Shown: positions 1 through 10,057, counted from the first letter of the stretch. The stretch: DNA of 64,000 bases from Hyphomonadaceae bacterium (GCA_947474455.1 CANJIL010000001.1:62001-126000); one strand, 5' to 3'. The notes: generated by a model not told the origin, from the sequence alone. Numbers and translations are program-made.

Positions 1-1
1 A

Positions 2-843
2 GGAGGGATTGCCGACCACGCTCGCTCGCGGCCGCAATCGGTCGTCGAGTATCGCAATGCCTTGCTGGCGGCGCTTGCGCCTCCGAAGCCAGCTCCGCAG
101 GCGCAAACACCTGTGCTGGCGCAGTAAAAGCCGGCTTCGATGAAGCCTGCGCCCCAGGCTGCTGCTTCAAAGCCTGTCGCATCCACGCCGCCGTCTCCGT
201 CTCCGACGCCGGCCGTGAGCATACCCGACATGCTGAAACAGGCGCAGGCCTAGGCAGACACGGCCAGCGATATGGTGCATGCGAGACAAGCAGGCTGGAA
301 CATTCCCTGGGACAATGCGCACGACGTGCTCAAGCGCGCTGCGAAGACCGGCGATATCGAAGCGAAGGTCGCCTATGACTATTTTCTTCGGAAGGGTCTA
401 GGCGGCTCCTGGCCGGCGCAGCCGGACCCGGCGCGCGCCTGGCACCAAATCGCGGCGGCGCATGGGTCAGGCGAAGCGATGTGCGCTCTTGGGCAAATGG
501 ATCGCTTCGGTCACGGTGGACCAAAAAATGCCGCGTCATCGATCGCCTGGTTCATCAAGGCAGGCGAAGCTGGCTATCCCCCAGGCGACTATATGGCGGG
601 CTTTGCCTACAGCGCCAAGCTTGGCGACTGGGGCGGCGTCACCGATCTTCCCCGCGCGCGTTATCATTACGAGCGCTGCGAAGGCAGGCGAAACTTCCGC
701 GATGATCCACCTCGGTGAGATGCTGGCCGAAGGCCGCGTCGGCCCCAAAGACCGTGCAGCCGCCAAGAACATGGTTTGAAAAAGCGGAAAAGGAACGCCA
801 CCCATCGGCGGTCGACAAACTGAAAGAATACAAGCTCCGCTGA
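2..843 (+). pseudogene. Decayed Sel1/TPR-like repeat protein gene (5' end outside window)
   Basis: One reading frame runs from base 2 but is broken by a TAA at 125-127 and a TAG at 251-253. It then reads through Sel1-type helical repeats (A-x-G-x-x-x-A-M-x-x-L-G pattern, about residues 85-200). Near 680 the frame shifts: the expected ERAAKAGE continues one frame over, consistent with a 2-base loss. Near 771 an extra A shifts it again, restoring WFEKAEKE and ending at TGA 841-843. Sel1 proteins are usually exported adaptor or scaffold proteins, in alphaproteobacteria often linked to signalling or exopolysaccharide. With two nonsense codons and two frameshifts, this copy is almost certainly not functional. 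The upstream Pro/Ala-rich part looks like a linker. Confidence 0.75.
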
Positions 844-863
844 GACTCGCCCAACCGCAGCGA

Positions 864-3773
864 CTAGTGCGCCTCCGCCCATGTTTTCCCTGCGTGCGCC
901 TCCACTACCAGTGGCACATTCAGCTCCAGAACAGGCATCGTCGCCCGCGCCATCGTGTTGGCGGCGACTTCCATCAGCTTCTTCGCTTCGCTCGCAGGCG
1001 CCTCGAACACGAGTTCGTCATGAACCTGCAACAGCATCTTCGACTTGAGCCCCGCCGCCTTCAGCGCCACCGGCATGCGGATCATCGCCCGCTTGATGAT
1101 GTCGGCGGCCGAGCCCTGCAGCGGCGCGTTGATCGCCTGGCGTTCACCAAACGAGCGCTCGGCTGAGTTGGGCGATTTGATCTGAGGCAGCCAGACCTTG
1201 CGACCGAAGATCGTCTCGACATAGCCATGCTCACGACCGAACGCGCGATGCTGTTCCATATAGTCTTGGATGCCCGGGAATTTCTGGAAGTACTTCTTGA
1301 TGTAGGCGGCTGCTTCCTCGCGCGGGATCGACAGCTGCCGCGCAAGGCCAAATCCCGAAATGCCGTAGATGATTCCGAAATTGATCGCCTTGGCGCGGCG
1401 GCGGATCATCGGATCCATGCCTTTGACCGGCACGTTGAACATCTCGCTCGCTGTCATGGCGTGGATGTCGACGCCTTCCTGGAAAGCCGTTCGCAGGCTC
1501 GGTATGTCGGCGACATGGGCGAGCAGCCGCAGCTCGATCTGCGAATAGTCAGCCGACACCAGAACATGCCCCGGCGCCGCGATGAACGCTTCCCGGATCT
1601 TGCGACCTTCTTCCGTCCGGACCGGAATGTTCTGAAGGTTGGGATCGGTTGACGCCAGACGCCCCGTCTGCGCGCCCGCCAGCGAATAGGACGTGTGAAC
1701 GCGCCCCGTATTCGCATCGATCGCATCGCGCAGCGTCTCCGTGTAGGTTGACCGCAGCTTAGACAGCATGCGCCAGTCGAGCAGGACTTTCGGCAACGCA
1801 TGGCCATAGGCCGCTAGGTCTTCCAGCGTATCCGCGCCAGTCGCCCACGCCCCTGTTTTCGTCTTCTTGGCGCCGGCGACATCCGCAAGACCCATCTTGT
1901 CGAACAGGATTTCCCCGATCTGCTTCGGCGAGCCAAGATTGAAGGGCTGGCCCGCCAGCTCCTGCGCCTCGGCCTCCAGCGCGCCCATGCGCTGCGCAAA
2001 CTCACCCGACAGCTTCGACAGCTTGTCGCGATCCACCAGCACGCCGACGCGCTCCATCTCGGCGACGACGCGTATCAGCGGCCGGTCCTGCGTCTCATAG
2101 ATCGTGGCGACCTGCTCGCGCGATAGACGCGGTTTCAACCGCTCCCATAGCCGCAGAGTGACATCAGCGTCCTCTGCGGCATAGCGGGTCGCCTTGTCCA
2201 GCGGGGCCTGGTCGAACGTGATCTGCGTCTTGCCCGTGCCGATCAGGTCCTTGATTGGAATCGGCTTGTGCCCGAGGTGCAGTTCGGAAAGTTCGTCCAT
2301 TCCATGATTGTGCTGGCCGGCTTCCAGCACGAAGGACAGCAGCATCGTGTCGTCGATCGGCGCAACGCGGATTTCGTGCGCACAGAAGATCGAGATGTCG
2401 TACTTGATGTTCTGCCCGATCTTGAGGACGGAGGGGTCTTCCAGCAGCGGCTTCAGCATTTGCATCGCCATCGCCGTCTCGATCTGCTTCGGCTTCTCGC
2501 CGGAAAGCAGGTCGGTCTTGCCCGCGCCGTGGCCGAGCGGAATGTAGCAGGCCTTGCCCGGCGCCAACGCCATCGACACGCCGACCAGTTTTGCGCTTAC
2601 CGGATTGAGCCCGTCGGTCTCACTGTCGATGGCGACATAGCCCTGCGCCTTCGCCTCCTCGATCCACACTGCGAGGCGATAAGGTTCAACAACGGTTTCA
2701 TAGGCGTCGAGATCGAAGGGCGCGGCCCGCGGCGCGACCGATTCGAAGCTCTCGCCCGGCACATTGTTGGCCGCAGCGATCGCCGTAGCCTTGGCGGCGC
2801 CAGCCCTTTCCCCGGAAAGCGCATTGGCCAGAGCCGGCCCCCCGGCGGATGAGGAAGGCGGCGCTGCCGCTTCCGAGCCGAGCGTCTGCACCACGCGATT
2901 TGTCAGCGTCCTGAACTCCATCTCGTTCAGGAAAGCGAGCAGGGGCGCCGGATCAGGATCGGCCACGCCGAGCTCCTCCAGCGGCACCACAACGGGCACG
3001 TCGTCCTTCAGCGTCACCAGCACTTTAGATATGCGCGCCTTATCCGCATGCTCGATCAGCGACTCCCGCCGCTTCGGCTGCTTGATTTCTCCCGCCCTCG
3101 CCAGCAACGCTTCAAGGTCGCCATATTCCTGGATCAGCAGGGCGGCCGTCTTGATGCCGATCCCGGGCACCCCGGGCACGTTGTCGACGCTGTCGCCGCA
3201 CAGCGCCTGCACGTCGATCACCTTGTCAGGCGTCACGCCGAATTTCTCGAACACTTCCGGCGCGCAGATCTTCCTGTCCTTAACCGTGTCCAGCATGCAG
3301 ATACGGTCGTCGACCAGCTGCATCAGGTCCTTGTCCGCCGACACGATGGAAACACGCGCGCCCTTCGCCGCTGCCTGCCGTGAGTAGGTGGCGATCAGGT
3401 CGTCCGCTTCGAAGCCCTTCATCTCCAGCGCGGGCTGGCCAAAGGCGATCGCGGCGCGCCGCACCAGCGGAAACTGCGGGATCAGGTCTTCCGGCGGATC
3501 GGGCCGATGCGCCTTGTACGCGTCGTAGAGATCGTTCCGGAACGTGTGCTGGCCGGCGTCAAATATGCAGGCGAAATGGGTCGGCTGCTCGCCCGCCTTC
3601 AGGTCCTCAAGCACCTTCCAAAGCATGTTGCAGAAGCCTGACACCGCTCCCACAGGCAGTCCGTCCGATTTGCGCGTCAGCTGAGGCAGGGCGTGATAGG
3701 CTCGAAAGATGAAGCCCGACGCGTCGATCAGATAGAGGTGGCTGGACGCATCAATTGGGCGGTGAACGGGCAT
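864..3773 (-). CDS. polA: DNA polymerase I
   Basis: Repair and Okazaki-fragment polymerase, 969 aa. The order is the family standard: N-terminal 5'-3' flap exonuclease (LIDASGFIFRAYHAL, then GFEADDLIATY), a 3'-5' proofreading domain with an intact D-x-E motif (AIDSETDGLNP), and a family A polymerase domain with TGRLASTDPNLQNIP, ADYSQIELR, the O-helix RRRAKAINFGIIYG and the catalytic QVHDELVFE. The proofreading residue being present suggests an active exonuclease. A TTG further upstream (3791) is in frame, but the ATG at 3773 has an AGGAG seven bases before it and is preferred. The gene converges on the decayed Sel1 gene with only about 20 bases between them. Confidence 0.97.
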   Translation of the reverse strand: MPVHRPIDASSHLYLIDASGFIFRAYHALPQLTRKSDGLPVGAVSGFCNMLWKVLEDLKAGEQPTHFACIFDAGQHTFRNDLYDAYKAHRPDPPEDLIPQFPLVRRAAIAFGQPALEMKGFEADDLIATYSRQAAAKGARVSIVSADKDLMQLVDDRICMLDTVKDRKICAPEVFEKFGVTPDKVIDVQALCGDSVDNVPGVPGIGIKTAALLIQEYGDLEALLARAGEIKQPKRRESLIEHADKARISKVLVTLKDDVPVVVPLEELGVADPDPAPLLAFLNEMEFRTLTNRVVQTLGSEAAAPPSSSAGGPALANALSGERAGAAKATAIAAANNVPGESFESVAPRAAPFDLDAYETVVEPYRLAVWIEEAKAQGYVAIDSETDGLNPVSAKLVGVSMALAPGKACYIPLGHGAGKTDLLSGEKPKQIETAMAMQMLKPLLEDPSVLKIGQNIKYDISIFCAHEIRVAPIDDTMLLSFVLEAGQHNHGMDELSELHLGHKPIPIKDLIGTGKTQITFDQAPLDKATRYAAEDADVTLRLWERLKPRLSREQVATIYETQDRPLIRVVAEMERVGVLVDRDKLSKLSGEFAQRMGALEAEAQELAGQPFNLGSPKQIGEILFDKMGLADVAGAKKTKTGAWATGADTLEDLAAYGHALPKVLLDWRMLSKLRSTYTETLRDAIDANTGRVHTSYSLAGAQTGRLASTDPNLQNIPVRTEEGRKIREAFIAAPGHVLVSADYSQIELRLLAHVADIPSLRTAFQEGVDIHAMTASEMFNVPVKGMDPMIRRRAKAINFGIIYGISGFGLARQLSIPREEAAAYIKKYFQKFPGIQDYMEQHRAFGREHGYVETIFGRKVWLPQIKSPNSAERSFGERQAINAPLQGSAADIIKRAMIRMPVALKAAGLKSKMLLQVHDELVFEAPASEAKKLMEVAANTMARATMPVLELNVPLVVEAHAGKTWAEAH

Positions 3774-3952
3774 GCATGATCTCCTGTTCAATCCCTAACA
3801 GCCCTCGTCGCCCGCTGCCAGATTTCGCGCTGGGATTTGGTTGAGAGTGGTTAACCGTGTGCGCGCATCTTCGTGCGTCAGGTGCGGATGCTCCACGGGA
3901 ATTTAATCAATCCCTGCGAGGTTTCCCCAGACCTATGTTCTCCGGGGACAAT

Positions 3953-6109
3953 ATGGCTGAGGCCAGGATCACACCCGCGCCAGTCCAGAGGCCGCTGTTA
4001 TTCAGCCGCGCCCTGTATCTCAACGCCTCGACCATCTTCGGTTCGACGATCGCGGCCGTGCAGGGCATCGTCATCGCCCATTTCTTCGGCGTCGCATGGG
4101 GGCTCGCCTGGGCTGCGGTCTCGATCGGCATGATGGTGTGGGTCGTCGCCGCCGCCATGAAAGCGAATATGGGCGACCGGGACGCCGCCACGCGATTCAA
4201 TCTCGTCCACTTCGTCATGGTCGCGTTGTGGATGGTCAGCGCCATCGCTGTGTGGATGACCGGCACAAAGGGCGCCTGGGTCATCGCGATGACCATTCCA
4301 GCTAATTGGGCCATCCACATTATCTTCTCAGGCAAGGGAAACTTGAAGGTCGTCCTGCGCGTGCTCGCGGTCTGCACCGTGCCGATGATGGCATTCCTGA
4401 TGTATTCGGCGTGGACCGAGTTCCCGATGTGGGTCGCCATCCCGTGCTCGATCTCCGCCGTCACGATGGTTCTGAGCATCACGGAGTCGGCATATACCTT
4501 CAACAAGACCTTCCTCGACCTGCAGAAGGCGCTCGCCGAGTCATCGGCCACCAAGGAACGTCTCGAATTCGCGATCCGGAGCGCGGGCGATGGCTATTTC
4601 GAGATCGACCTCCGCTCGATGATCTGCACCCTCAATCAGGGCCTCGCCACGAAGCTGGATCTCGGCGCCGAGCCGAAACACATCTCCGTCGCCTATGACA
4701 TCGTCCACCCGGAAGACGCCCCTCTGCTGTTCGAGCAGCTGCTTGCTGTGCAGGACGGCGTCAGTGACGGCTGGAAGCAGGAAATGCGCGTCAAGCTGCC
4801 GACAGGCGGCTGGTGCTGGATGCAGCTGCGCGCCCAGGTGCTCGCCGCCAACGCCGCGCACGGCAAGAAGCTGATCGGCACGGTCGTCGATCTCACCGCC
4901 TGGAAGAAGATCGAGGACGAACTGCGCGCCGCAAAGGAGCTGGCCGAGGCGTCCTCCAACGCCAAGTCGCAATTCCTTGCCAACATGAGCCACGAGATCC
5001 GCACGCCCCTCAACGGCGTGCTCGGCATGGCCCAGTCGCTCGAGGATGACCAGCTCACCGCGGCGCAGAAAGACAAGGTTGCTGTCATTCTCGATAGCGG
5101 CAAGTCGCTGATGGCCCTGCTCAACGACGTGCTCGACCTGACGAAGATCGAGGCCGGCAAACTCGAGATCTCCGCCATTCCGGGCGATTTCCTGCACACC
5201 ATGAAGCGCACCCGACAGCTGTTCCAGTCCAGCGCCGAAGACAAGGGCCTCGATCTGTTCGTGCGCTACGACGCCCATTTCCCGCAACGCCTCAACTACG
5301 ATCCAACTCGCGTGCGCCAGTGCGTGTCGAACCTCTTGTCGAACGCCATCAAGTTCACCGCCCAGGGCAGCATCGAAGTCATCGTCTCGGCGAAGCGGCT
5401 GGACGACGGCCAGTACATAGTCGCGGTCGATGTCTGCGATACCGGCATCGGCATGAGCCCGGAAACGTGCGTCAAGCTGTTCACCGTCTTCACCCAGGCC
5501 GACGGCGCCACGACGCGCAAATTCGGCGGGTCGGGCCTCGGTCTTGCGATCTCGCGCCAGCTCGCCCGCATGATGGGCGGCGACCTCACAGTGAAGTCGG
5601 AACAGGGCAAGGGCTCCACCTTCCGTCTCACCTTCAAGGCGCAGGAAGTTGCGCCGGCCGCCGCCTCGGCCCCCGTCGTGAAAACCGTCGACCTCAACAA
5701 GCGCACGCTGCGCGGCCAGCGCATCCTGCTGACCGACGACAACGCCATCAACCGTCAGGTCATCAAGCTCTTCCTCGCCCCGCAGGGCTGCGACATCGTC
5801 GAGGCGACCAACGGCAAGGAAGCGCTCGACCGAATCGCCCAGAACGAGTTCGACCTCGTCCTGCTCGACGTCCATATGCCGGTCATGGACGGCAAGGAAA
5901 CCATCCAGCGCATCCGCGCTTCTGATAAGTGGGCGACGCTCCCTGTGATCGCGCTGACGGCGGACGCCATGAGCGGGGACCGTGAAAAATATCTGGCCCT
6001 CGGCATGACCGACTACTTGTCCAAGCCTGTCGATCAGCGGGAGCTGATCATCAAGATGCACCAACTCCTTGGCCTAGAAGCTCCTCCGGCGCAGGCGAAA
6101 TCGGCCTGA
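3953..6109 (+). CDS. Membrane-anchored hybrid sensor histidine kinase with receiver domain
   Basis: Inner-membrane signalling protein of about 718 aa. The N-terminus has five to six hydrophobic helices (residues about 20-170), followed by a PAS-like segment. Next comes a HisKA domain with the phospho-acceptor His near residue 347 (NMSHEIRTPLNG) and an ATPase domain (N box NLLSNAIKF, DTGIGM, GGSGLGLAI). It ends in a C-terminal receiver with acidic DD, phospho-Asp near residue 639 (LLDVHMPVMDG) and the conserved Lys (YLSKPVD). No output domain is present, so phosphate probably moves on to an HPt protein; a free HPt gene lies at 46698. The start was set at the ATG preceded by CGGGGAC; GTG 3857 and ATG 3935 are in-frame alternatives. 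The stimulus cannot be told from sequence. Confidence 0.9.
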   Translation: MAEARITPAPVQRPLLFSRALYLNASTIFGSTIAAVQGIVIAHFFGVAWGLAWAAVSIGMMVWVVAAAMKANMGDRDAATRFNLVHFVMVALWMVSAIAVWMTGTKGAWVIAMTIPANWAIHIIFSGKGNLKVVLRVLAVCTVPMMAFLMYSAWTEFPMWVAIPCSISAVTMVLSITESAYTFNKTFLDLQKALAESSATKERLEFAIRSAGDGYFEIDLRSMICTLNQGLATKLDLGAEPKHISVAYDIVHPEDAPLLFEQLLAVQDGVSDGWKQEMRVKLPTGGWCWMQLRAQVLAANAAHGKKLIGTVVDLTAWKKIEDELRAAKELAEASSNAKSQFLANMSHEIRTPLNGVLGMAQSLEDDQLTAAQKDKVAVILDSGKSLMALLNDVLDLTKIEAGKLEISAIPGDFLHTMKRTRQLFQSSAEDKGLDLFVRYDAHFPQRLNYDPTRVRQCVSNLLSNAIKFTAQGSIEVIVSAKRLDDGQYIVAVDVCDTGIGMSPETCVKLFTVFTQADGATTRKFGGSGLGLAISRQLARMMGGDLTVKSEQGKGSTFRLTFKAQEVAPAAASAPVVKTVDLNKRTLRGQRILLTDDNAINRQVIKLFLAPQGCDIVEATNGKEALDRIAQNEFDLVLLDVHMPVMDGKETIQRIRASDKWATLPVIALTADAMSGDREKYLALGMTDYLSKPVDQRELIIKMHQLLGLEAPPAQAKSA

Positions 6110-6323
6110 GGCCGGGGGTTCCACCTCGCCATCCAGTTGAACTGGCTGCGTCACACAGGGTCGTGATCACCCCGGCGTCATGATTGCTCCGCAATACCGG
6201 CCTAATTTGCTGCACTGGCGCTCCCGCCCTATGGCCGGTCGCCTTGCGGACGCGGCGCTTTGAGGCCAGTGTTCGGGGCGGAAATTGCCCCGGACGCGGG
6301 CGCGACACTGGAGTTCTACGCTT

Positions 6324-7838
6324 ATGCCGGCCCAGCCCACTGAGCCCAAAGTCTCGAAGCGTTCCCTTCTAGCGCGCGTGTTCGTGCCGCTGATTGGGGT
6401 TGCTGCGATCTCCGGGGCGTTCTTCGTCGCCCCGCTTCTGAACATCGAATCCCCGCCCCCGGCCGTGGCTCAGCCGGCTACGCAGCAGCAGGCGATCAAC
6501 CGCCCCGGTTTTGCGGGCGAGGATTTTGCCGCCCTGTCCAAACGCCTCATGCCGGCCGTGGTGAACATCTCTACGCGCCAGACCGTGGCGCGCGGCGATG
6601 GCCTGCCGTCCTTCGGCCCGAACTCCCCCCTCAACGAGTTTAACGACCTGCTCGGGCGCGGGCAGGGCGGTCTGCGCCGGCAGTCCTCGCTCGGATCGGG
6701 CTTCATCATCGATGCGGCGGGCTATGTCGTCACCAACAACCACGTCATCGAAGGCGCCGACGAGATCGACGTCAACCTGTCCGACGGCACCGTCCTTCCC
6801 GCCAAGTTAGTCGGGCGCGACGAGGATGTCGACCTTGCCTTGCTGAAAGTCGAATCCCGCACGCCGCTGACGCCGGTTCCTTGGGCCAACTCGGATACGG
6901 CCGAAGTCGGCCAGTGGGTCGTGGCCATCGGCAACCCGTTCGGCCTCGGCGGCACGGTCACCGCCGGCATCATCTCCGCCCGCAACCGCGACATCAGTGC
7001 GGGCTCCTATGACGACTTCATCCAGACGGACGCCGCCATCAACAAGGGAAACTCGGGCGGTCCGCTGTTCAACCTGCGCGGCGAGGTAGTGGGCATCAAC
7101 ACCGCCATCATCTCGCCCGGTGAAGCCGGCGGATCGGTCGGGGTCGGCTTCTCGGTTCCCGCCAACTTCGCAAAGGTCGTGATCGGCCAGCTGCGCGCAT
7201 CGGGCCAGACCAATCGTGGCACGATGGGCATCACGGCTCGTTCTGTCGATCAGCCGCTCGCTGAAGCCTACGGCCTCAGCAGTCCCACTGGCGCCATCGT
7301 GACGTCCGTCGCCAAAGGCGGCGCTGCGGAAGCCGCCGGCATCAAGGTCGGCGACCTCATCACTACGCTCAACAACCAGACCATCAAGGAAAGCCGCGAC
7401 CTCTTCCGCATCATGGGCGTGACGCAAGTCGGCGCGCAGGTCTCGGTCCGCTATCTCCGCAATGGCAAGCAAGGCTCAGCCACCGTGAAGCTCACGGGCG
7501 CAACCGCTGCTGCCGCGAAGCCGGTCGAGCGTGATGTCGCCAAGGAACTCACCAATATCCTCGGCATCAAGTTCAAGGCGATCGAGGACACCGACCGCCG
7601 CCGCCGCGGCATTCCCGCGTCCGTTCGCGGCGTCATAGTGCAGTCGATCGAGACTGGTTCCGACGCGCTCGGCAAGCTCCCGCTAGGCTCTGTGGTGACC
7701 GAAGTCCACTTCCAGCCGGTCTCGTCTCCCGAGCAAGCCATCGCCGCCGCCGAAGCCGCCAAACGCGCCAACAAGCCCGTCCTTCTCCAGGTCTGGGGCG
7801 ATGGCGAGGTAACCTACGTGGCAGTGCGGGCAAGGTAG
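6324..7838 (+). CDS. DegP/HtrA-family periplasmic serine protease (Do)
   Basis: Envelope quality-control protease/chaperone of 504 aa. It has an N-terminal membrane/signal segment (about residues 15-35), then a trypsin-like domain with the catalytic triad visible: His140 (NNHVIEGA), Asp170 (DVDLALLKV) and Ser244 (NKGNSGGPLFN). Two PDZ domains follow (about 270-370 and 400-500). The second is preceded by an Arg-rich RRRRGIP turn typical of alphaproteobacterial Do proteases. The in-frame TTG at 6285 is unlikely; ATG 6324 follows a GGAG and gives a normal signal anchor. It stands alone between the histidine kinase and serB. Confidence 0.93.
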   Translation: MPAQPTEPKVSKRSLLARVFVPLIGVAAISGAFFVAPLLNIESPPPAVAQPATQQQAINRPGFAGEDFAALSKRLMPAVVNISTRQTVARGDGLPSFGPNSPLNEFNDLLGRGQGGLRRQSSLGSGFIIDAAGYVVTNNHVIEGADEIDVNLSDGTVLPAKLVGRDEDVDLALLKVESRTPLTPVPWANSDTAEVGQWVVAIGNPFGLGGTVTAGIISARNRDISAGSYDDFIQTDAAINKGNSGGPLFNLRGEVVGINTAIISPGEAGGSVGVGFSVPANFAKVVIGQLRASGQTNRGTMGITARSVDQPLAEAYGLSSPTGAIVTSVAKGGAAEAAGIKVGDLITTLNNQTIKESRDLFRIMGVTQVGAQVSVRYLRNGKQGSATVKLTGATAAAAKPVERDVAKELTNILGIKFKAIEDTDRRRRGIPASVRGVIVQSIETGSDALGKLPLGSVVTEVHFQPVSSPEQAIAAAEAAKRANKPVLLQVWGDGEVTYVAVRAR

Positions 7839-7848
7839 CGCGTACGTC

Positions 7849-7966
7849 CTCGTTGTTCGACGGACCACCCTTCGGGCCTGCTCACCATGAGGGCCGATCG
7901 GCTCACGGCAGAGCTGCCCTCATGGTTAGCAGCACGCGAAGCATGCTGCCCGTCTAACCACGAGGG
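7849..7966 (+). repeat. Intergenic palindromic repeat element
   Basis: The 146-base gap between the protease and serB is filled by inverted repeats. GCTCACCATGAGGGC (7880-7894) pairs with GCCCTCATGGTTAGC (7916-7930) with one mismatch. Outer CCTCGT (7849) and ACGAGG (7961) copies extend the structure. Similar CATGGTTCGA/CTCACC fragments occur at 57758-57840, so this is probably a dispersed alphaproteobacterial palindromic repeat. It may also act as a bidirectional transcription end for the two converging genes. Confidence 0.6.
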
Positions 7967-7984
7967 AGCGCTAACCGAAGTTGG

Positions 7985-8857
7985 CTACCCGCCAACAATC
8001 TCGCCGACCCCGTATCCCTGAAAGAACAGCGCCGCCCGCAGATCCGTATGCTGTATCCGCGCTCGCGTCTCCGCCGCCACTATGGGTTTAGCGTGATAAG
8101 CAACACCCAACCCAGCCGTCCGGATCATGTCGAGATCGTTCGCGCCATCGCCCAGCGCCACCGCATCATCCGCCGTCAGTCCAAGCGCCGCCGTCTCTTC
8201 CAGCAACGCCGTCAACTTTGCCTCGCGCCCGAGGATCGGCATCCCAACCGCGCCGGTCAGCGTCGCGCCGTCATCGATCAGCGTGTTGGCGCGGTCCGCA
8301 TCGAACCCCGCCATCTTGGCGACACGCGAGGTAAAATACCGGAAGCCGCCCGACACCAGCACCGACCGCGCGCCATGCGCCTTCATAGTCGCCACCAGCG
8401 CGCGCGCGCCCGGATTCAGCCGCACGCGCTCGGTATGGCAGGCCTCCAGCGCGCCGAGCGCCAGCCCCTTCAGCATCGCCACCCGCTGCGTCAGCGCTCC
8501 CTCGAAATCCAGCTCGCCCCGCATCGCCCGCTCGGTAATGGCGGATACTTCCGCTTTCAGTCCGGCAAAGTCCGCCAGCTCGTCTAGGCATTCCTGACCG
8601 ATGATCGTGGAATCCATGTCCGAGATCAGCAGCCGTTTCCTGCGGTTGGTCTTGGGCGTAATCGCCCAGTCCGCCGCTGCCTCTGGTGTTTTGGCCTCCA
8701 GCCAGTTCACAAGTTCCGCGCCGCCGGCCACATCCCGCTCCGCGATCCGCAAACCGCTGCCCGAACGGTCGACCAAGTCGCCCAGGCCGCCGGGCGCCGC
8801 CTTTGCCAGCTGCGCAACATCGCTGCGATGGGAGACAAGGGTCAGAACAAGAGTCAT
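7985..8857 (-). CDS. serB: Phosphoserine phosphatase
   Basis: Last step of serine synthesis, hydrolysing O-phosphoserine. The 290-aa protein has an N-terminal regulatory region (about 1-80) and a HAD domain with the nucleophile motif DMDSTIIGQE near residue 80. The cap follows, then SGGFRYF (motif II), and GDGANDLDMI (motif IV). Length and motif order match the long two-domain SerB form. It is divergent from miaA with about 100 bases between the starts. Confidence 0.95.
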   Translation of the reverse strand: MTLVLTLVSHRSDVAQLAKAAPGGLGDLVDRSGSGLRIAERDVAGGAELVNWLEAKTPEAAADWAITPKTNRRKRLLISDMDSTIIGQECLDELADFAGLKAEVSAITERAMRGELDFEGALTQRVAMLKGLALGALEACHTERVRLNPGARALVATMKAHGARSVLVSGGFRYFTSRVAKMAGFDADRANTLIDDGATLTGAVGMPILGREAKLTALLEETAALGLTADDAVALGDGANDLDMIRTAGLGVAYHAKPIVAAETRARIQHTDLRAALFFQGYGVGEIVGG

Positions 8858-8960
8858 GGACGTTGCCGCCGTGTCGCGTTAGGCCGAGCGATGCGCTCTA
8901 TCAGGCGCTGCGGTCACGCGTAAACAGTGAACCGCCAGAGCTGGGGAATTGGCGTAAGGA

Positions 8961-9893
8961 ATGCGACCGACTATCTTGATTCATGGCCCGACAGCCAGCG
9001 GCAAGACCAAGCTGGCAATCGCCCTCGCAAACCGGCTCGATGGCGAAATCATCAACGCCGACGCCATGCAGTGCTATGCCGATCTCCATATTCTTACCGC
9101 CCGCCCCGACGCCGAAGAAGAAGCGGCGGCTCCGCACCACATGTTCGGCCATGTCGACGCCGCCACGAGATATTCGGCAGGCTCCTGGTCGAAGGAAGCA
9201 GCCTCAAAAATCGCGGAGCTGCGTGAACGCGGCAAACTCCCCATCGTTGTGGGCGGCACAGGCCTTTACCTCATGGCCCTAACCGAGGGCCTCTCCGAAA
9301 TACCGCCCATCCCCGACACAGCCCGCCGCGAAGCCCGCGCCCGCGTCGCGCAGGATCAGTCAGCTGCCTTCGCCGACCTGCTCGCGAAAGATCATGCCGC
9401 AAGAGACCGCATCGAGCCCCAGGACAGGCAGCGCACCGCCCGCGCGCTCGAAGTCCTGATTGCCACCGGTCGCCCCATCTCGTCCTTCCATGGCGAGCAG
9501 GCGCCGGTGCTCGAAGCCGGCTCATGGATCGGCGTCGCTCTTACACCGCCGCGCGAACACACCTACGCGCGCATCGACATCCGCGTGGACAAGATGATGA
9601 AGCTCGGCGCGCGCGATGAAGCCCGCCGCCTCTGGGAGCGGAAACTCGATTCCGAACTTCCCGCCATGCGCGCCCACGGCATGCCCGGTTTTGCCGATCA
9701 CTTCGCCGGCCACGCCGCGCTCGCCGACGCGGTCGATCGCTGCAAGCGCGACACCCGCCGTTACGCCAAGCGCCAGATGACCTGGATCGCTCACCAGTTC
9801 ACCCGCTGGCCCCGCGTGCCATCCCAAGACGTCTATGTCCGAACCCGCGTAATCGTGGATATGCACGCAGAAGTGCAGAACAGGGGCCATTAA
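8961..9893 (+). CDS. miaA: tRNA dimethylallyltransferase
   Basis: Transfers a dimethylallyl group to A37 of tRNAs reading UNN codons. The 310-aa protein starts with a P-loop (GPTASGKTKLA), followed by NADAMQCY, the family's substrate motif, and by GGTGLYLMAL and the tRNA-binding segment ending in RYAKRQMTW. Length is normal. It lies directly before the ilv locus; the ilvB promoter and leader begin about 50 bases after its stop. Confidence 0.96.
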   Translation: MRPTILIHGPTASGKTKLAIALANRLDGEIINADAMQCYADLHILTARPDAEEEAAAPHHMFGHVDAATRYSAGSWSKEAASKIAELRERGKLPIVVGGTGLYLMALTEGLSEIPPIPDTARREARARVAQDQSAAFADLLAKDHAARDRIEPQDRQRTARALEVLIATGRPISSFHGEQAPVLEAGSWIGVALTPPREHTYARIDIRVDKMMKLGARDEARRLWERKLDSELPAMRAHGMPGFADHFAGHAALADAVDRCKRDTRRYAKRQMTWIAHQFTRWPRVPSQDVYVRTRVIVDMHAEVQNRGH

Positions 9894-9939
9894 ACTCCGA
9901 GATCGACGACCAAGGTCATTTCTACCCCGCCAGACTGCA

Positions 9940-9968
9940 TTGACGCTGCGCCCGTGAAACGGTATTGG
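9940..9968 (+). promoter_or_regulatory. Likely sigma70-type promoter of the ilvB leader
   Basis: TTGACG at 9940-9945 and TATTGG at 9963-9968 are separated by 17 bases, giving a predicted start near 9975. That lies 26 bases before the leader peptide ATG, whose GGGAGA ribosome site is at about 9988-9993. Assigned by eye, so the -10 is weak. Confidence 0.45.
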
Positions 9969-10000
9969 CCTTTTCCATAGTGTTTTTGGGAGAAAAACCC

Positions 10001-10057
10001 ATGTCCGGGAGCCAGCAGGCGCTCGTACTCGTGTTCGGCTCGCCGCCGGCCCGGTAG
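10001..10057 (+). CDS. ilvB operon leader peptide
   Basis: An 18-codon ORF, MSGSQQALVLVFGSPPAR, with a GGGAGA ribosome site. The Leu-Val-Leu-Val run sits just upstream of the first hairpin, which is the layout expected for ribosome-mediated attenuation by branched-chain aminoacyl-tRNA supply. Leader peptides of this kind before ilvB are known in alphaproteobacteria from comparative genomics. The peptide itself probably has no function beyond sensing. Confidence 0.8.
   Translation: MSGSQQALVLVFGSPPAR

Noticed and set aside
4541-6064. Long antisense ORF opposite the hybrid kinase
   Set aside because: Typical shadow frame of a high-GC gene; the kinase frame has all family motifs.
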